NCBI GenBank assembly: GCA_038146985.1
Contig: JAYQSQ010000016.1
Coordinates: forward strand, 228,630 to 292,629
Length of the DNA: 64,000 bases
Origin: JADHLJ01 sp038146985
Lineage (GTDB): Bacteria; Pseudomonadota; Alphaproteobacteria; Thalassobaculales; Thalassobaculaceae
Reading direction: 5' to 3'
The notes below the pieces were generated by a model, which was not told the origin of the DNA, ran no database searches, and worked only from the letters and a program-made list of their open reading frames with translations. The position numbers were made by a program, and so were the translations under genes. Positions 28,815 to 38,229 of the stretch are shown here, one piece after another. Numbering within the stretch: the first letter of the stretch is position 1; each line of letters opens with the position of its first letter.

Positions 28815-28840
28815 CGGCTTTTCCCCTCCGGCCGGTTTGC

Positions 28841-29737
28841 CTATTCCGCCGGCGCCATGGCTGCCGCCCGGGCACCCCGCAGGCTCAGGATCGAATGCAC
28901 GGCGAGCACCAGGACGATCAGCGTGCCGCCGGCGATGGTTTCAAGCGGTGGTTCCTCCTTGATCGCCAGCCATACCCAGAGCGGGCCGAGGATGGTTTCC
29001 AGCAGGATGATCAGGCTGACCTCCGGCGCCGGGATATAGCTTGGCGCCCGGGTCAGGAAAACGAAGGACAAGGGCAGCAGCACCAGCCCGAGCAGCGCCA
29101 GATAGCCGAACTGCTGCGGTGACAGGTAGACGTCGGACGCCATGGTGAGGCCGATCGCCATGATGAACAGTCCGGCGATGCCGATGGCCGGCGACATGTC
29201 CACGGGATCGGCAAGCCGGACCAAAACGAAATGCACGCCCAGTCCGACCGCGCCGATCAGGGCAGCGGTGGTGCCGAACAGGGAGCCGGTCTCAAACTCG
29301 CCGACGAACACCATCGCGACCCCGAGCGCCGAAACCAGCACCGCCACCCAGGTGCGCAACGGTACCCGTTCGCGCAGGAACGCCACCGAAAACAGCGCGG
29401 CGAATAGCGGGGACGTCGCCAGGATGACGAGAGTATTGGCCACCGACGTGCTCTGCACCGAAAGCTGAAAGAAGACGTTGTTGAGGGCGAACAGCGCGGC
29501 GATCAGCAGTCCGAGCCAGCCGACCGCGAAGATCCGCGCCGGCGCGGCGGCGCCGAAGCGGAACATCAGGATCACCATCATGCCGATGAACATCAGGCCG
29601 CCGCGCCAGGTGATGAAGGTCCAAGCCTCGGTGTCGACCAGCCGGATAATCAACGTATCCGGCGACAGCACGAGCACGCCGACAATCCCGAGCGTGAGGC
29701 CCTTAACGTGATTTGTCTGGGTTTTCATGGGGGTCAT
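28841..29737 (-). CDS. DMT-superfamily transporter (EamA)
   Basis: 298-residue inner-membrane protein with about ten transmembrane helices arranged as two EamA repeats. Repeat 1 includes FALNNVFFQLSVQSTSVANT and LVILATSPLFAALFSVAFLRE; repeat 2 includes ILLETILGPLWVWLAIKEEP. These glycine/proline patterns at the ends of helices 3-4 and 8-9 are typical of drug/metabolite exporters. Most likely cotranscribed with the amidohydrolase downstream. ATG 29728 is an alternative start; neither has a clear ribosome site. Substrate unknown. Confidence 0.87.
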   Translation of the reverse strand: MTPMKTQTNHVKGLTLGIVGVLVLSPDTLIIRLVDTEAWTFITWRGGLMFIGMMVILMFRFGAAAPARIFAVGWLGLLIAALFALNNVFFQLSVQSTSVANTLVILATSPLFAALFSVAFLRERVPLRTWVAVLVSALGVAMVFVGEFETGSLFGTTAALIGAVGLGVHFVLVRLADPVDMSPAIGIAGLFIMAIGLTMASDVYLSPQQFGYLALLGLVLLPLSFVFLTRAPSYIPAPEVSLIILLETILGPLWVWLAIKEEPPLETIAGGTLIVLVLAVHSILSLRGARAAAMAPAE

Positions 29738-29821
29738 GCGTGGACTTTCGGACCGACGGGCTTTGCTGGGCGGGCGCAGTCTATCCGTCCGCCCGGCTTC
29801 CCGCCATCACCCTTGGCGTTT

Positions 29822-30517
29822 TCACTCGTTTGGCGGAACAGCCCGGAAATCCGACGGCCGGGCGGTATGCCCGAGGATGCGGCACCGCTCGGCGATGTCG
29901 CCGCCGAGGCTTTCCGCCACGATGAGGACGCGGTCGGCATCGGCGTGCCGCGATGCCGCCATCAGAAGCCGGGCCCGCCAGAACAGGTCCTGCTCCGGCT
30001 GCAGGCCGCAGGCCTTGGCGCGATCCAGGGCGCTAAGCCCGCCGGCGGCGTCCCGGGCGTGAAACCGGCTCTGGGCAAGCGCGAACAGCGTGACAACGTC
30101 TCGGCGCAGCAAAGTGCTTGCCCAGCCGAGGATCTTGGCCGCGGCGGAATGGTCCGCGAGACCGGCCAGCGCCTGGCCGGCGGCGGCGAGGTCCGAGCCA
30201 CGGCCTGGGCTCAACACGCAGACGCGTTTCAGAACCGACTGCCGCTCCTCTCGTGCTGCTGTCCGGCCGGGATGATCGAGCCGGTAACGCCAGCCCCCGA
30301 GGAAGACGGGATGGGTGTGGATGGACCAGGCGGCAAGCCGCGCGGCGTCGGGAGATCCGGTCCGTTCCGCCATCGTGAACCCGTCGCAGGTCGCGCGGCC
30401 GTTGCCCGGATCGAACAGGATTGCGCGGCGCAGAAGCTGGAACGCCCGTCCATGGTCGCCCCGTTTGGCGGCGGCAACCGCCAAGGAATGCCAATCAGGC
30501 CGCACTGCGCCGGTCAT
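29822..30517 (-). CDS. TPR-like repeat protein
   Basis: 231-residue helical protein with tetratricopeptide-like repeats: WHSLAVAAAKRGDHGRAFQL, LRRAILFDPGNGRA, GLADHSAAAKILGWAST and a C-terminal helical pair. The start is ATG 30517, four bases inside the end of the upstream surface-carbohydrate gene, with GAGGG upstream, so translation is coupled. Function unknown; likely accessory to the glycan gene. Confidence 0.72.
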   Translation of the reverse strand: MTGAVRPDWHSLAVAAAKRGDHGRAFQLLRRAILFDPGNGRATCDGFTMAERTGSPDAARLAAWSIHTHPVFLGGWRYRLDHPGRTAAREERQSVLKRVCVLSPGRGSDLAAAGQALAGLADHSAAAKILGWASTLLRRDVVTLFALAQSRFHARDAAGGLSALDRAKACGLQPEQDLFWRARLLMAASRHADADRVLIVAESLGGDIAERCRILGHTARPSDFRAVPPNE

Positions 30518-31890
30518 GGGACCCTCGGGGAATCGGGTCGGAGGCGGAAAACATCCTGTTGGATGGCCTCGCAATTCACGGGTTCCGCAAGGCCGATCGC
30601 CGAGCCCAGTTCCCGCAATCGGCCGCGCAAAGTGGCTTCGGGAACCGTCATCTGATCGCGCTGGCGGCCGCTGGGGGTGAAGGACCGGAAGCCTGCTTCA
30701 GGGCGGCCCGTCCGGGTTTCGCCTGATATCGTGATCGACAGCCCCGCTAAGGCGCCGGCGGTCTTGGCGGCGGCCATCTCGTCGGGATCGATATGGATCA
30801 GATTGCCGATGGCTGTCAGGTTCGGCGCGGGCGCGGAGCCTCCATCGGCGAGGGCCCGAGCGGCCCGTGCCGGGTCCTGATGGATCTCGCTGACCAGGTT
30901 CGAGATATACCGCCTCGAATAGGGATTGCCGGGATCGGGAACCAGCCCGATGGTGCGGGTGCCCAGCAGCGCGCTCTCGAGGCCGGTGGTGCAACTCGTA
31001 TGCACCAGGGCATCGGCGGCGCGGATCCAGGCGAGGTGGCGCTTGTCCTCAACCACCTCAATGCCGGGATCTCCTCCATGGGCGTTCCGCCAGGAATTCG
31101 GGTCCTCGGCGGGGTGCGGCCGGATCACCAGCTTGCGGTCGGGCGCGGCCGCGCGAAACGCGGCGATGAAGGCCGCGATCGCCCGCAGGTTCTCAGTCTC
31201 GAAGGCGCAGAGCTGATGGAAGCTCTCGACACTCTCGGGATTGTCCGGGTCAATGGCGTTCAGCGCGATGCACCGGCGATAGTAGTTGTAGGTGTCCTGA
31301 TCATGCGGATTGATGCCGCTGATATTGGTGTTGATCAGGACGAAAGGGCCCATGCGGCCGCGGATCTCCTCCGCGGCCCGGTCGATCGGCGCCGTTGCCG
31401 GCGCGCGCAGCAGATCCGCGCGCGGGTTGCCGGTGATCCGGATACTGTCCGCCGGAATGCCGAGGCTGTCGCGGAGAAACTCGTGCTGTGCCGCGCCCTG
31501 GGCGAGGAACAGGTCGCAATGCCGCCCGGCGCGCGGATCGTGCATCCGTTTGCCGCTGGTGCCGATCAGACCGAACAATTCCTCATCGATCGACGCGGTG
31601 CGATGCCCGGCGAGCCGCGCGGCCCGCATGTTCGCGACCTGGGCAATATTGGTCCCCTTGAACAGCGCCACGCCGGGCCTTAGTGCCGTGAAGTTCCGCA
31701 CGAACCACAATTGCTGGCCAATCCAGACCTCGGCACCGCGCTCCAACAAGTGTTGGGCTATGAGAATCCGGGAATCAAGCTCGCGGCCGGCGTCCTCAAT
31801 GAGAAGATAGACGGCCCGGCCGGCAAGATCGCCTCGCACCGCGGATTGCTCCAGGTTACCGGCGGGTAGTGTGCTACGTTCTGGCGCCAT
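30514..31890 (-). CDS. Surface carbohydrate biosynthesis protein (CDP-glycerol/UDP-GlcNAc-epimerase-like fold)
   Basis: 458-residue protein with a GT-B-like layout. It starts RAVYLLIEDAGRELDSRILIAQHL, then EVWIGQQLWFVRNFTAL, SIDEELFGLIG, RITGNPRADLLR and the late LVIRPHPAEDPNSWR with HTSCTTGLESALLGTRTIGL. These patterns are typical of the family annotated as surface carbohydrate biosynthesis proteins, related to capsule- and teichoic-acid-type transferases. The N-terminal 20 residues are variable. Divergent from rpmJ; coupled to the TPR gene. Confidence 0.8.
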   Translation of the reverse strand: MAPERSTLPAGNLEQSAVRGDLAGRAVYLLIEDAGRELDSRILIAQHLLERGAEVWIGQQLWFVRNFTALRPGVALFKGTNIAQVANMRAARLAGHRTASIDEELFGLIGTSGKRMHDPRAGRHCDLFLAQGAAQHEFLRDSLGIPADSIRITGNPRADLLRAPATAPIDRAAEEIRGRMGPFVLINTNISGINPHDQDTYNYYRRCIALNAIDPDNPESVESFHQLCAFETENLRAIAAFIAAFRAAAPDRKLVIRPHPAEDPNSWRNAHGGDPGIEVVEDKRHLAWIRAADALVHTSCTTGLESALLGTRTIGLVPDPGNPYSRRYISNLVSEIHQDPARAARALADGGSAPAPNLTAIGNLIHIDPDEMAAAKTAGALAGLSITISGETRTGRPEAGFRSFTPSGRQRDQMTVPEATLRGRLRELGSAIGLAEPVNCEAIQQDVFRLRPDSPRVP

Positions 31891-31968
31891 GGGGCCGCGC
31901 CCACCCTTGTCTTATCGCCTCGTTGCCGGGTTTAGCCCCCATCCAGCCGATGCGTCCAGCGCATTCGG

Positions 31969-31997
31969 TTGACACTCCCGGACCGCGCCGTTATGTT
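31969..31997 (+). promoter_or_regulatory. Promoter of rpmJ
   Basis: TTGACA (31969-31974), a 17-base spacer and TATGTT (31992-31997). The -35 is a perfect match to consensus and the spacing is optimal. Transcription should begin near 32004, giving a leader of about 33 bases before the L36 start. Confidence 0.8.
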
Positions 31998-32036
31998 CCG
32001 CCGCCTTACGCAAGACCAGCCGGACGAGATACGATC

Positions 32037-32162
32037 ATGAAGGTCGCCAATTCGCTGAAGAGCCTGAAGCTGCGGGATCGCAATTGCCGCATTGTGCGCC
32101 GCAAGGGACGGGTATTCGTGATCAACAAGGTGAATCCGCGCTTCAAGGCGCGCCAGGGCTGA
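32037..32162 (+). CDS. rpmJ: 50S ribosomal protein L36
   Basis: 41-residue ribosomal protein L36, in the large subunit. It starts MKVANSLKSLKLRDRN and ends RRKGRVFVINKVNPRFKARQG, the 41-residue form common in alphaproteobacteria. It has a single cysteine, so it is the zinc-free C-minus type rather than the four-ligand zinc ribbon type. Its own strong promoter and terminator make it a monocistronic gene. Confidence 0.95.
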   Translation: MKVANSLKSLKLRDRNCRIVRRKGRVFVINKVNPRFKARQG

Positions 32163-32183
32163 TTGTTGTTCGCGTGAAGAATT

Positions 32184-32220
32184 GGGCGGCCGTCCAGCGA
32201 CGCGCCGCCCTTTGTTGTTT
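32184..32220 (+). terminator. Intrinsic terminator of rpmJ
   Basis: GGGCGGC (32184-32190) pairs with GCCGCCC (32204-32210), followed by TTTGTTGTTT (32211-32220). It lies 22 bases after the L36 stop. Confidence 0.85.
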
Positions 32221-32343
32221 GTACCGTCTGCTTGCCGATTGTTTCGTCTTTCATTGCTTCCTCGATCCCGTTCCGCTTCGGCATTGTGATAGACTTGGCG
32301 GACTTCGCCGGCCGTTCCCGCCGCCGGTTTCGGAGGCTCGCCC

Positions 32344-33827
32344 ATGCTGATGCCCAAGCCCGACGAGGCCGTGCTCGCCAAGCGCAGTGAGATCATCGCC
32401 CGGCTGCGTGAGATCGTGCCCGGCGAGGGGGTGATCGCCGACGAGGACGAGATGCGGGTTTATGAGTCCGACGCTCTCTCGGCCTACCGGCAGATGCCGA
32501 TGATCGTGGTGCTGCCGCAGACGACCGAACAGGTGGCGGAGATCCTGCGTTATTGTTACGGCGAGGGGGTCAAGGTGGTGCCGCGCGGCGCGGGCACCTC
32601 GCTTTCCGGCGGCGCCCTGCCGCTGGCCGATGCGGTGCTGCTGGGGCTCGGCAAGTTCAACCGGATCCTGGACATCGATTTCGAGAACCGCGCCGTGGTG
32701 ACCCAGCCGGGTGTCACCAATCTCGGCATCACCCATGCGGTTCAACATGAGGGTTTCTATTACGCGCCCGATCCGTCGAGCCAGATCGCCTGCTCCATCG
32801 GCGGCAATATCGCGGAAAACTCCGGCGGGGTGCATTGCCTGAAATACGGGCTGACCACTAACAATGTGCTGGGCATCGAGTTCGTCACCATCGAAGGCGA
32901 GGTGATCCGCGTCGGCGGCAAGCATCTGGATTCCGAAGGTTATGATCTGCTCGGCCTGATGACCGGGTCGAGGCTTGCTCGGCGTGGTGACCGAGGTGAC
33001 GGTGCGGATCCTGAAGAAACCGTCGACCGCGCGCGCCTTGCTGGTCGGCTTCGCCTCCAGCGAGACGGCGGGAACCTGCGTCGCCGAGGTCATCGGTGCC
33101 GGCATCATCCCCGGCGGCATGGAGATGATGGACAACCCGGCGATCAACGCGGCGGAGGATTTCGTCGGCACCGGCTATCCGCGTGATGCGGCGGCATTGC
33201 TGATCGTCGAGCTGGACGGCCCGAGGTCGAGGTCGACTATCTGATCGGCCAGGTGCGCGAGATCGCGGAGGCCAACGGTGCCACCTCGCTTCGGGTCAGC
33301 GAGAGCGAGGATGAGCGCAACGCGTTCTGGGCCGGACGCAAGTCCGCCTTTCCCGCCGTCGGACGGATTTCTCCCGATTACATGTGCATGGACGGCACGA
33401 TCCCGCGCAAGATGCTGCCGGAGATCCTGCGGCGGATGAGCGCGCTGTCGGACAAGCACGGGCTCGGGTCGCGAACGTGTTCCATGCGGGCGACGGAAAC
33501 TTGCATCCGCTGATCCTGTTCGACGCCAACCAGCCCGGCCAACTGGAGACGGCGGAGGCTTTCGGTGGCGATATCCTGAAGGCCTGCGTGGAACTCGGCG
33601 GGGTGCTGACCGGCGAGCATGGGGTGGGGATCGAAAAACGCGACCTGATGGGCGAGATGTTCAACGAGGTGGACCTCGATCAGCAGCAGCGGGTGAAATG
33701 TGCCTTCGATGCCAAGGGACTGCTCAATCCCGGCAAGGTGTTCCCGAAGTTGCACCGCTGTGCCGAGCTAGGCCGGATGGTTGTGCATCAGGGCAAGATG
33801 CCGTTTCCGGACATTCCGAGGTTTTGA
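32344..33827 (+). pseudogene. glcD: Glycolate oxidase subunit GlcD (FAD-linked), three frameshifts
   Basis: FAD subunit of glycolate oxidase, oxidising glycolate to glyoxylate with GlcE and GlcF. Restored length is about 495 residues, the family norm. The PCMH FAD-binding part (VKVVPRGAGTSLSGGALPL, then SSQIACSIGGNIAENSGGVH) is intact to codon 210. The frame breaks near 32968 (two bases lost in GSEGLLGVVTEV), near 33221 (one C lost in DGPEVEVDYLIG) and near 33470 (one C lost in HGLRVANVFHAGDGNLHP). Between breaks the sequence is perfectly conserved, including the C-terminal LTGEHGVGIEKRDL. The breaks are therefore probably read errors. First gene of glcDEF. Confidence 0.9.
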
Positions 33828-33897
33828 GGATGGAGTTTCGGTCGCCTTCAACGAAGCGCGCTATGTCATTCGGTCGTTCGGTTCCGCTTCATTGCAC

Positions 33898-33925
33898 CGT
33901 CGTCCCAACGAAAGCTGGGGCGACG
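33898..33925. repeat. REP-like palindrome between glcD and glcE
   Basis: CGTCGTCCCA (33898-33907) and TGGGGCGACG (33916-33925) form a 10-base imperfect inverted repeat around the CGAAAG loop. This is close to the gtcatcccgg-cgaaag-ccgggatgac type repeat scattered in alphaproteobacteria. It sits in a 139-base gap inside the glc operon. Confidence 0.6.
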
Positions 33926-33966
33926 TATGTCTTTGGGGTGACGTTAATAAATTTGGGTCCGGTTTG

Positions 33967-35190
33967 ATGCCTTCGTCCTTCAAGCCCACCGACGACGCCC
34001 AGGTTTTGGAAGCGGTCGCCTGGGCGGTTGCCGAGGAGGCGCCGCTGGAAGTCGTCGGGCGGGGCAGCAAGCGGGCTCTGGGCCGGCCTCTCCAGGTGGA
34101 GCACGCGCTGGATCTTTCGGCGCTTTCCGGCATCAATTTTTACGAACCCGAGGAACTGGTCCTCTCGGCCAAGCCCGCGACACCGCTGCCGGAAATCGAG
34201 GCCGCGCTGGCCGAGCGGGGGCAGATGCTGGCATTCGAGCCGATCGACATGGGCCCGCTACTTGGGCAGGCGCCGGGTGCCGGCAGTATCGCCGGCGTGT
34301 TCGCCTGTAATCTTTCCGGGCCGAGGCGGATCAAGATGGGGGCGGCGCGGGATCATCTGCTCGGCTTCAACGCGGTTTCCGGCCGGGCCGAGGCGTTCAA
34401 GTCCGGCGGCCGTGTGGTCAAGAACGTCACCGGTTACGATCTGTCCAAGCTGATTTCCGGGTCCTATGGCACTCTGGCGGTGCTGACGGAACTGACTTTC
34501 AAGGTCCTGCCGGCGCCGGAGAAGACCTACACCGTGCTGCTTTTGGGCCTCGACGGCGAGACGGCGACGCGGGCCATGGCGGCGGCGATGAATTCCTCGC
34601 ATGAGGTCGCCGGCGCGGCGCATCTGCCCGGTACCGTCGCCAATCGGTCCGCCGTGTCCTATGTGCGTGACGCGGGGGCCTCGGTCACCGCGCTGCGGCT
34701 TGAGGGGTTCGGCCCGTCGGTCGAACAGCGTTGCCGTGAGTTGCGCCAGGAATTGGCCGGGTTCGGCGCGCTGGAGGAACTGCACAGCCGTAACTCCGTA
34801 ACGCTTTGGTCCGAAATCCGGGACGCGCTTTACCTGGCGGAACCGAGGGACCGGCTGATCTGGCGGCTCTCGGTGCCGCCTTCGGCCGGGCATGCCGTAT
34901 TGACGGGACTGACGGGCAGTCTCGGCGGCGAGGGTTTTCTCGACTGGTCCGGCGGTCTGCTCTGGCTCTCCCTGCCCGCGAGCGGCGATGCCGGACACGC
35001 CCGGGTGCGGTCGGCGATCGCCGCCTGCGGTGGCCATGCGACCTTGATCCGCGCGCCCGTGGACACCCGGGCCGCCGTGCCGGTGTTCCACCCTCAACCG
35101 GCGCCGCTCGCCGCGCTTTCGGCGCGGGTCAAGGACAGCTTCGATCCCAAGCGGATTCTCAATCCCGGCCGCATGGTCGCGGGAAGCTGA
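33967..35190 (+). CDS. glcE: Glycolate oxidase subunit GlcE (FAD-binding)
   Basis: 407-residue second FAD subunit of glycolate oxidase. The PCMH-type FAD domain includes APLEVVGRGSKRALGRPL, LDLSALSGINFYEPEELVLSAK and APGAGSIAGVFACNLSGPRR, then GGRVVKNVTGYDLSKLISGS and the C-terminal DSFDPKRILNPGRM. I start at ATG 33967 (MPSSFKPTDD); the reading frame is open back to 33781 but that part overlaps glcD and the REP-like repeat. It is 10 bases upstream of glcF. Confidence 0.93.
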   Translation: MPSSFKPTDDAQVLEAVAWAVAEEAPLEVVGRGSKRALGRPLQVEHALDLSALSGINFYEPEELVLSAKPATPLPEIEAALAERGQMLAFEPIDMGPLLGQAPGAGSIAGVFACNLSGPRRIKMGAARDHLLGFNAVSGRAEAFKSGGRVVKNVTGYDLSKLISGSYGTLAVLTELTFKVLPAPEKTYTVLLLGLDGETATRAMAAAMNSSHEVAGAAHLPGTVANRSAVSYVRDAGASVTALRLEGFGPSVEQRCRELRQELAGFGALEELHSRNSVTLWSEIRDALYLAEPRDRLIWRLSVPPSAGHAVLTGLTGSLGGEGFLDWSGGLLWLSLPASGDAGHARVRSAIAACGGHATLIRAPVDTRAAVPVFHPQPAPLAALSARVKDSFDPKRILNPGRMVAGS

Positions 35191-35200
35191 GGGGCGGGCG

Positions 35201-36499
35201 ATGCAGACCCATTTCACCCTGGCTCAGCTTGCCGACCCGGACATCAAGGCCGCCGATGCCATCCTCAGGTCCTGCGTGCATTGCGGATTCTGTACCGCCA
35301 CCTGTCCGACCTTCGTGCTGTTGGGGGACGAACTCGACAGCCCGAGGGGCCGGATCTATCTGATCAAAGACATGCTGGAAAACGACCGTCCGGCGACGGC
35401 CCGCGTCGCCAAGCATCTCGACCGCTGTCTTTCCTGTCTTTCCTGCATGAGTACCTGTCCCTCGGGCGTGCATTACATGCATCTGGTGGATCACGCGCGA
35501 AAGCGGGTGGAGGAGACCTTCAAGCGGCCTTGGCTCGACCGGGGGCTGCGCGCGCTGCTGTCCAAGGTTCTGCCTTCGCCGACCTTGTTTCGAGCCGCGC
35601 TGGCGGGGGCCTGGCTGGCGAAGCCGCTGGCGCCGCTGCTGCGGAACTTCATGGGCGGCCGGCTTTCGGCCATGCTGAAACTGGCACCGGCGGTGATCCA
35701 GCCGCCGAGCCGGGTCGACCGGCCCCAGGTCTTCCCTGCCGAGGGCAGGCAACGGGCACGGGTCGCGCTGCTGTCCGGCTGTGCGCAGAAGGTTCTCGCG
35801 CCCAGCATCAACGAAGCAACCGTCCGCCTGCTCACCCGGCACGGGGTCGAGGTCGTGGTTGCCGAGGGGGCCGGCTGTTGCGGCTCACTTAACCATCACA
35901 TGGGTAACGAGGCCCCGGCGCTTGCCGCCGCCAGGGCCAATATCGATGCCTGGAGCACGGAAGCGGTGCTCCGGGGACTGGACGCGATTGTTGTAAACGC
36001 TTCCGGCTGCGGGACGACCATCAAAGACTATGGCTGGATGTTCCGGGAGGATGCGGCCTATGCCGCCAAGGCGTCGCATATCGCGTCGATCACCCGCGAC
36101 ATCACCGAGGTCATGGAGGAGATCGGGCTCGCCGCGCCGGCGCTGACCACGGGGCAGGCCGTGACCTATCACTCGGCCTGTTCCATGCAGCATGGCCAGA
36201 AGATCAAGACCACGCCCCAGTCCTTGCTGCGTGCGGCGGGTTTCGCGGTCACGGATGTTCCGGAAGGGCATTTGTGCTGTGGTTCGGCGGGGACCTACAA
36301 TATCCTGCAACCCGAGATCGCCGATCGGCTGAAGGCGCGAAAGCTCGCCAATATCGCCTCGACCCGGCCCGAGATCATCGCGGCGGGAAACATCGGCTGC
36401 ATGACCCAGCTCGCCGACGGCGCGGGCGTGCCCGTGGTTCACACGGTGGAGCTGCTCGACTGGGCCACCGGCGGACCGAAACCGGCGGGACTGGGGTAG
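35201..36499 (+). CDS. glcF: Glycolate oxidase iron-sulfur subunit GlcF
   Basis: 432-residue electron-transfer subunit. Two 4Fe-4S motifs, CVHCGFCTATCP and CLSCLSCMSTCP, lie in the first 90 residues, followed by two cysteine-rich CCG domains (EGAGCCGSLNHHMG and VPEGHLCCGSAGTYN). It passes electrons from the GlcD/E flavins to the quinone pool at the inner membrane. Last gene of glcDEF. Glyoxylate formed by the complex could be converted to glycine, the substrate of the Gcv system earlier in the window. Confidence 0.95.
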   Translation: MQTHFTLAQLADPDIKAADAILRSCVHCGFCTATCPTFVLLGDELDSPRGRIYLIKDMLENDRPATARVAKHLDRCLSCLSCMSTCPSGVHYMHLVDHARKRVEETFKRPWLDRGLRALLSKVLPSPTLFRAALAGAWLAKPLAPLLRNFMGGRLSAMLKLAPAVIQPPSRVDRPQVFPAEGRQRARVALLSGCAQKVLAPSINEATVRLLTRHGVEVVVAEGAGCCGSLNHHMGNEAPALAAARANIDAWSTEAVLRGLDAIVVNASGCGTTIKDYGWMFREDAAYAAKASHIASITRDITEVMEEIGLAAPALTTGQAVTYHSACSMQHGQKIKTTPQSLLRAAGFAVTDVPEGHLCCGSAGTYNILQPEIADRLKARKLANIASTRPEIIAAGNIGCMTQLADGAGVPVVHTVELLDWATGGPKPAGLG

Positions 36500-36576
36500 G
36501 TCCTGTCCGACGCGTCGAAAATCCGAGTACTCGGCCCGGGATTGGCGCGCGGGGAACTCCGAGTCATACTTCGCGC

Positions 36577-37128
36577 ATGCGGATACTTCTGACCCTGGTG
36601 TTGAGCGTATTCCTGCTGCTGCCCGAGGCCGCGCGCGCGGACCAGAAGGACCCGCGCTTGCCGGACTTGTTTACGAAGCTCGCAGGCGCGGCGACCGTCG
36701 ATGATGCCTTCGAGATCGAAAAACGGATCTGGGGCATCTGGACCAGCCACGAGGACGCCAAGATCGATGCGTTGATGGTGGCGGGCCAGAACCGGATGGT
36801 GCCCGGCGGATACCGGGACTCGCTGGTGATCTTCAACAAGATCGTCGCCGAAGCGCCGGATTTCGCCGAGGGGTGGAACAAGCGGGCGACGCTGCTTTAC
36901 CTGATGGGCGATTTCGAAGGCTCGGTGCGGGACATCGAAAGCACTTTGGCCTTGGAGCCGAGGCACTTCGGCGCGCTCGCGGGCCTGGGGCTCATTTACA
37001 AGGCGATCGACAGGCCCGAAAGCGCTCTCAAGGCCTTTGAGAAAGTCCTTGAGATCAGCCCGCAATCCCTCGGCGCACGGCTGCATGTGAAGCAGCTGCG
37101 CGCGGAATTGCGCGGCGAGAAGCTGTAA
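36577..37128 (+). CDS. Exported TPR-repeat protein
   Basis: 183-residue protein with a signal peptide (MRILLTLVLSVFLLLPEAAR, cleavage after ARA) and two or three TPR units: ALMVAGQNRMVPGGYRDSLV, FAEGWNKRATLLYLMGDFEG, then ALEPRHFGALAGLGLIYKAI and PESALKAFEKVLEISPQSL. Probably periplasmic. ATG 36577 precedes the signal sequence. It converges with the M48 protease gene, seven bases away. Similar small TPR proteins are widespread in alphaproteobacteria; function unknown. Confidence 0.85.
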   Translation: MRILLTLVLSVFLLLPEAARADQKDPRLPDLFTKLAGAATVDDAFEIEKRIWGIWTSHEDAKIDALMVAGQNRMVPGGYRDSLVIFNKIVAEAPDFAEGWNKRATLLYLMGDFEGSVRDIESTLALEPRHFGALAGLGLIYKAIDRPESALKAFEKVLEISPQSLGARLHVKQLRAELRGEKL

Positions 37129-37134
37129 CGGTGA

Positions 37135-38229
37135 CTACCCGCAAATGCCCTTGAGCGCACGCCAGTCCTCCGGCGTCAGCGCCTGATTGCGCCCGGTGCC
37201 TTTCTCCAGCGCCCGGCGCTTGCGGTCGGCATCGCTCGGATGGGTGGACAGCCAGGTCATGTTTTCCAGCACGGGGGCGAGGCCGCCGGACACCTCGGCG
37301 GCATGGGAAAAGAAGTCCGCCATGCCCTGTGTGGTGATCCCGGCATCGTTGAGAGCCTGGATCGCGATCTCGTCGGCGGCGGTTTCGTCCTCGCGGGAAT
37401 AGCCGAGGGTGATCGCCAGCGCGGCGACGGATTCGAGACCGCCTATGCCGTAACTCCCGCCGAAAAGCGCATCGGTCGCCGCCGAGATCAGGCCGCGCCG
37501 GAAATAGGCCTCGGTCGGGTGGCCGAGCTTCGCGTGGCCGAGTTCGTGAGCGATCACCGCCGCGACTTCGGCCGACGATCCGGCCTTTTCCAGCAGTTTA
37601 TGCGTCACGATCAGGTGCCTGCCCGGCAACGCGAAGGCGTTGACGATCGGGACTTTGGCGACGTGGATCGTCACGTCCTCATCAAGGCCCACACGGTTCG
37701 CCAGATCACCGGTTAGGGTCTCAAGCACCCCGCGGCCTGCCGATGCATCGCAGAGGCCGAGCGGCTCAAAAACCTGTGCCACCGTCGCGACCCCGACCGA
37801 GCGTTTCATGGTTTCCGGTACCAGGAACGAGAACAGGCTGGACGCCGCGGGGATCACCACGGTGAACACCAGGACCGCCGCAAGCATCGTCGCGGCGATC
37901 GCGGTCCAGCGTCGAACACGGGACCGGTTGAGGAAAGGCGGTGCAAAGACCTCGGGCGCGTGCTCGCGGAACCGGGCGATCAAGCCGGGACCAGTGAGGA
38001 TCAGACGCGCGCCCGAGGTATCGTTGGGCCGTAGCGCCAGATGCTCCGGCGGCGCGTAGGGCTCGATCCGTCTTGTAAGCGCACAGGGACAGACAACCGG
38101 CGCCTCGCCATTCGGCAGCAGGATGGTCAGTGCCTCGGCGGCGAAACGCACTTCGACCGGATGTTTGAGCGGCGTGCGGCCGTCGAAATAGTAGGCGCCG
38201 GAATCCTGTTCTTGCGCCGGGTCAGACAA
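37135..38229 (-). CDS. M48-family metalloprotease, membrane-anchored
   Basis: 364-residue zinc peptidase. The zinc motif is VIAHELGHAKLGH (HExxH) with the downstream glutamate in YSREDETAADEIAIQAL and the THPSDADRKRRAL segment typical of M48. One transmembrane helix (ATMLAAVLVFTVVIPAASSL) precedes the catalytic domain, which should lie in the periplasm. The N-terminal 100 residues are a beta-rich domain of unknown role (GRTPLKHPVEVRFAAEALTI). Its start overlaps the DUF898 gene end by eight bases; DUF898-M48 pairs recur in proteobacteria. Confidence 0.88.
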   Translation of the reverse strand: MSDPAQEQDSGAYYFDGRTPLKHPVEVRFAAEALTILLPNGEAPVVCPCALTRRIEPYAPPEHLALRPNDTSGARLILTGPGLIARFREHAPEVFAPPFLNRSRVRRWTAIAATMLAAVLVFTVVIPAASSLFSFLVPETMKRSVGVATVAQVFEPLGLCDASAGRGVLETLTGDLANRVGLDEDVTIHVAKVPIVNAFALPGRHLIVTHKLLEKAGSSAEVAAVIAHELGHAKLGHPTEAYFRRGLISAATDALFGGSYGIGGLESVAALAITLGYSREDETAADEIAIQALNDAGITTQGMADFFSHAAEVSGGLAPVLENMTWLSTHPSDADRKRRALEKGTGRNQALTPEDWRALKGICG

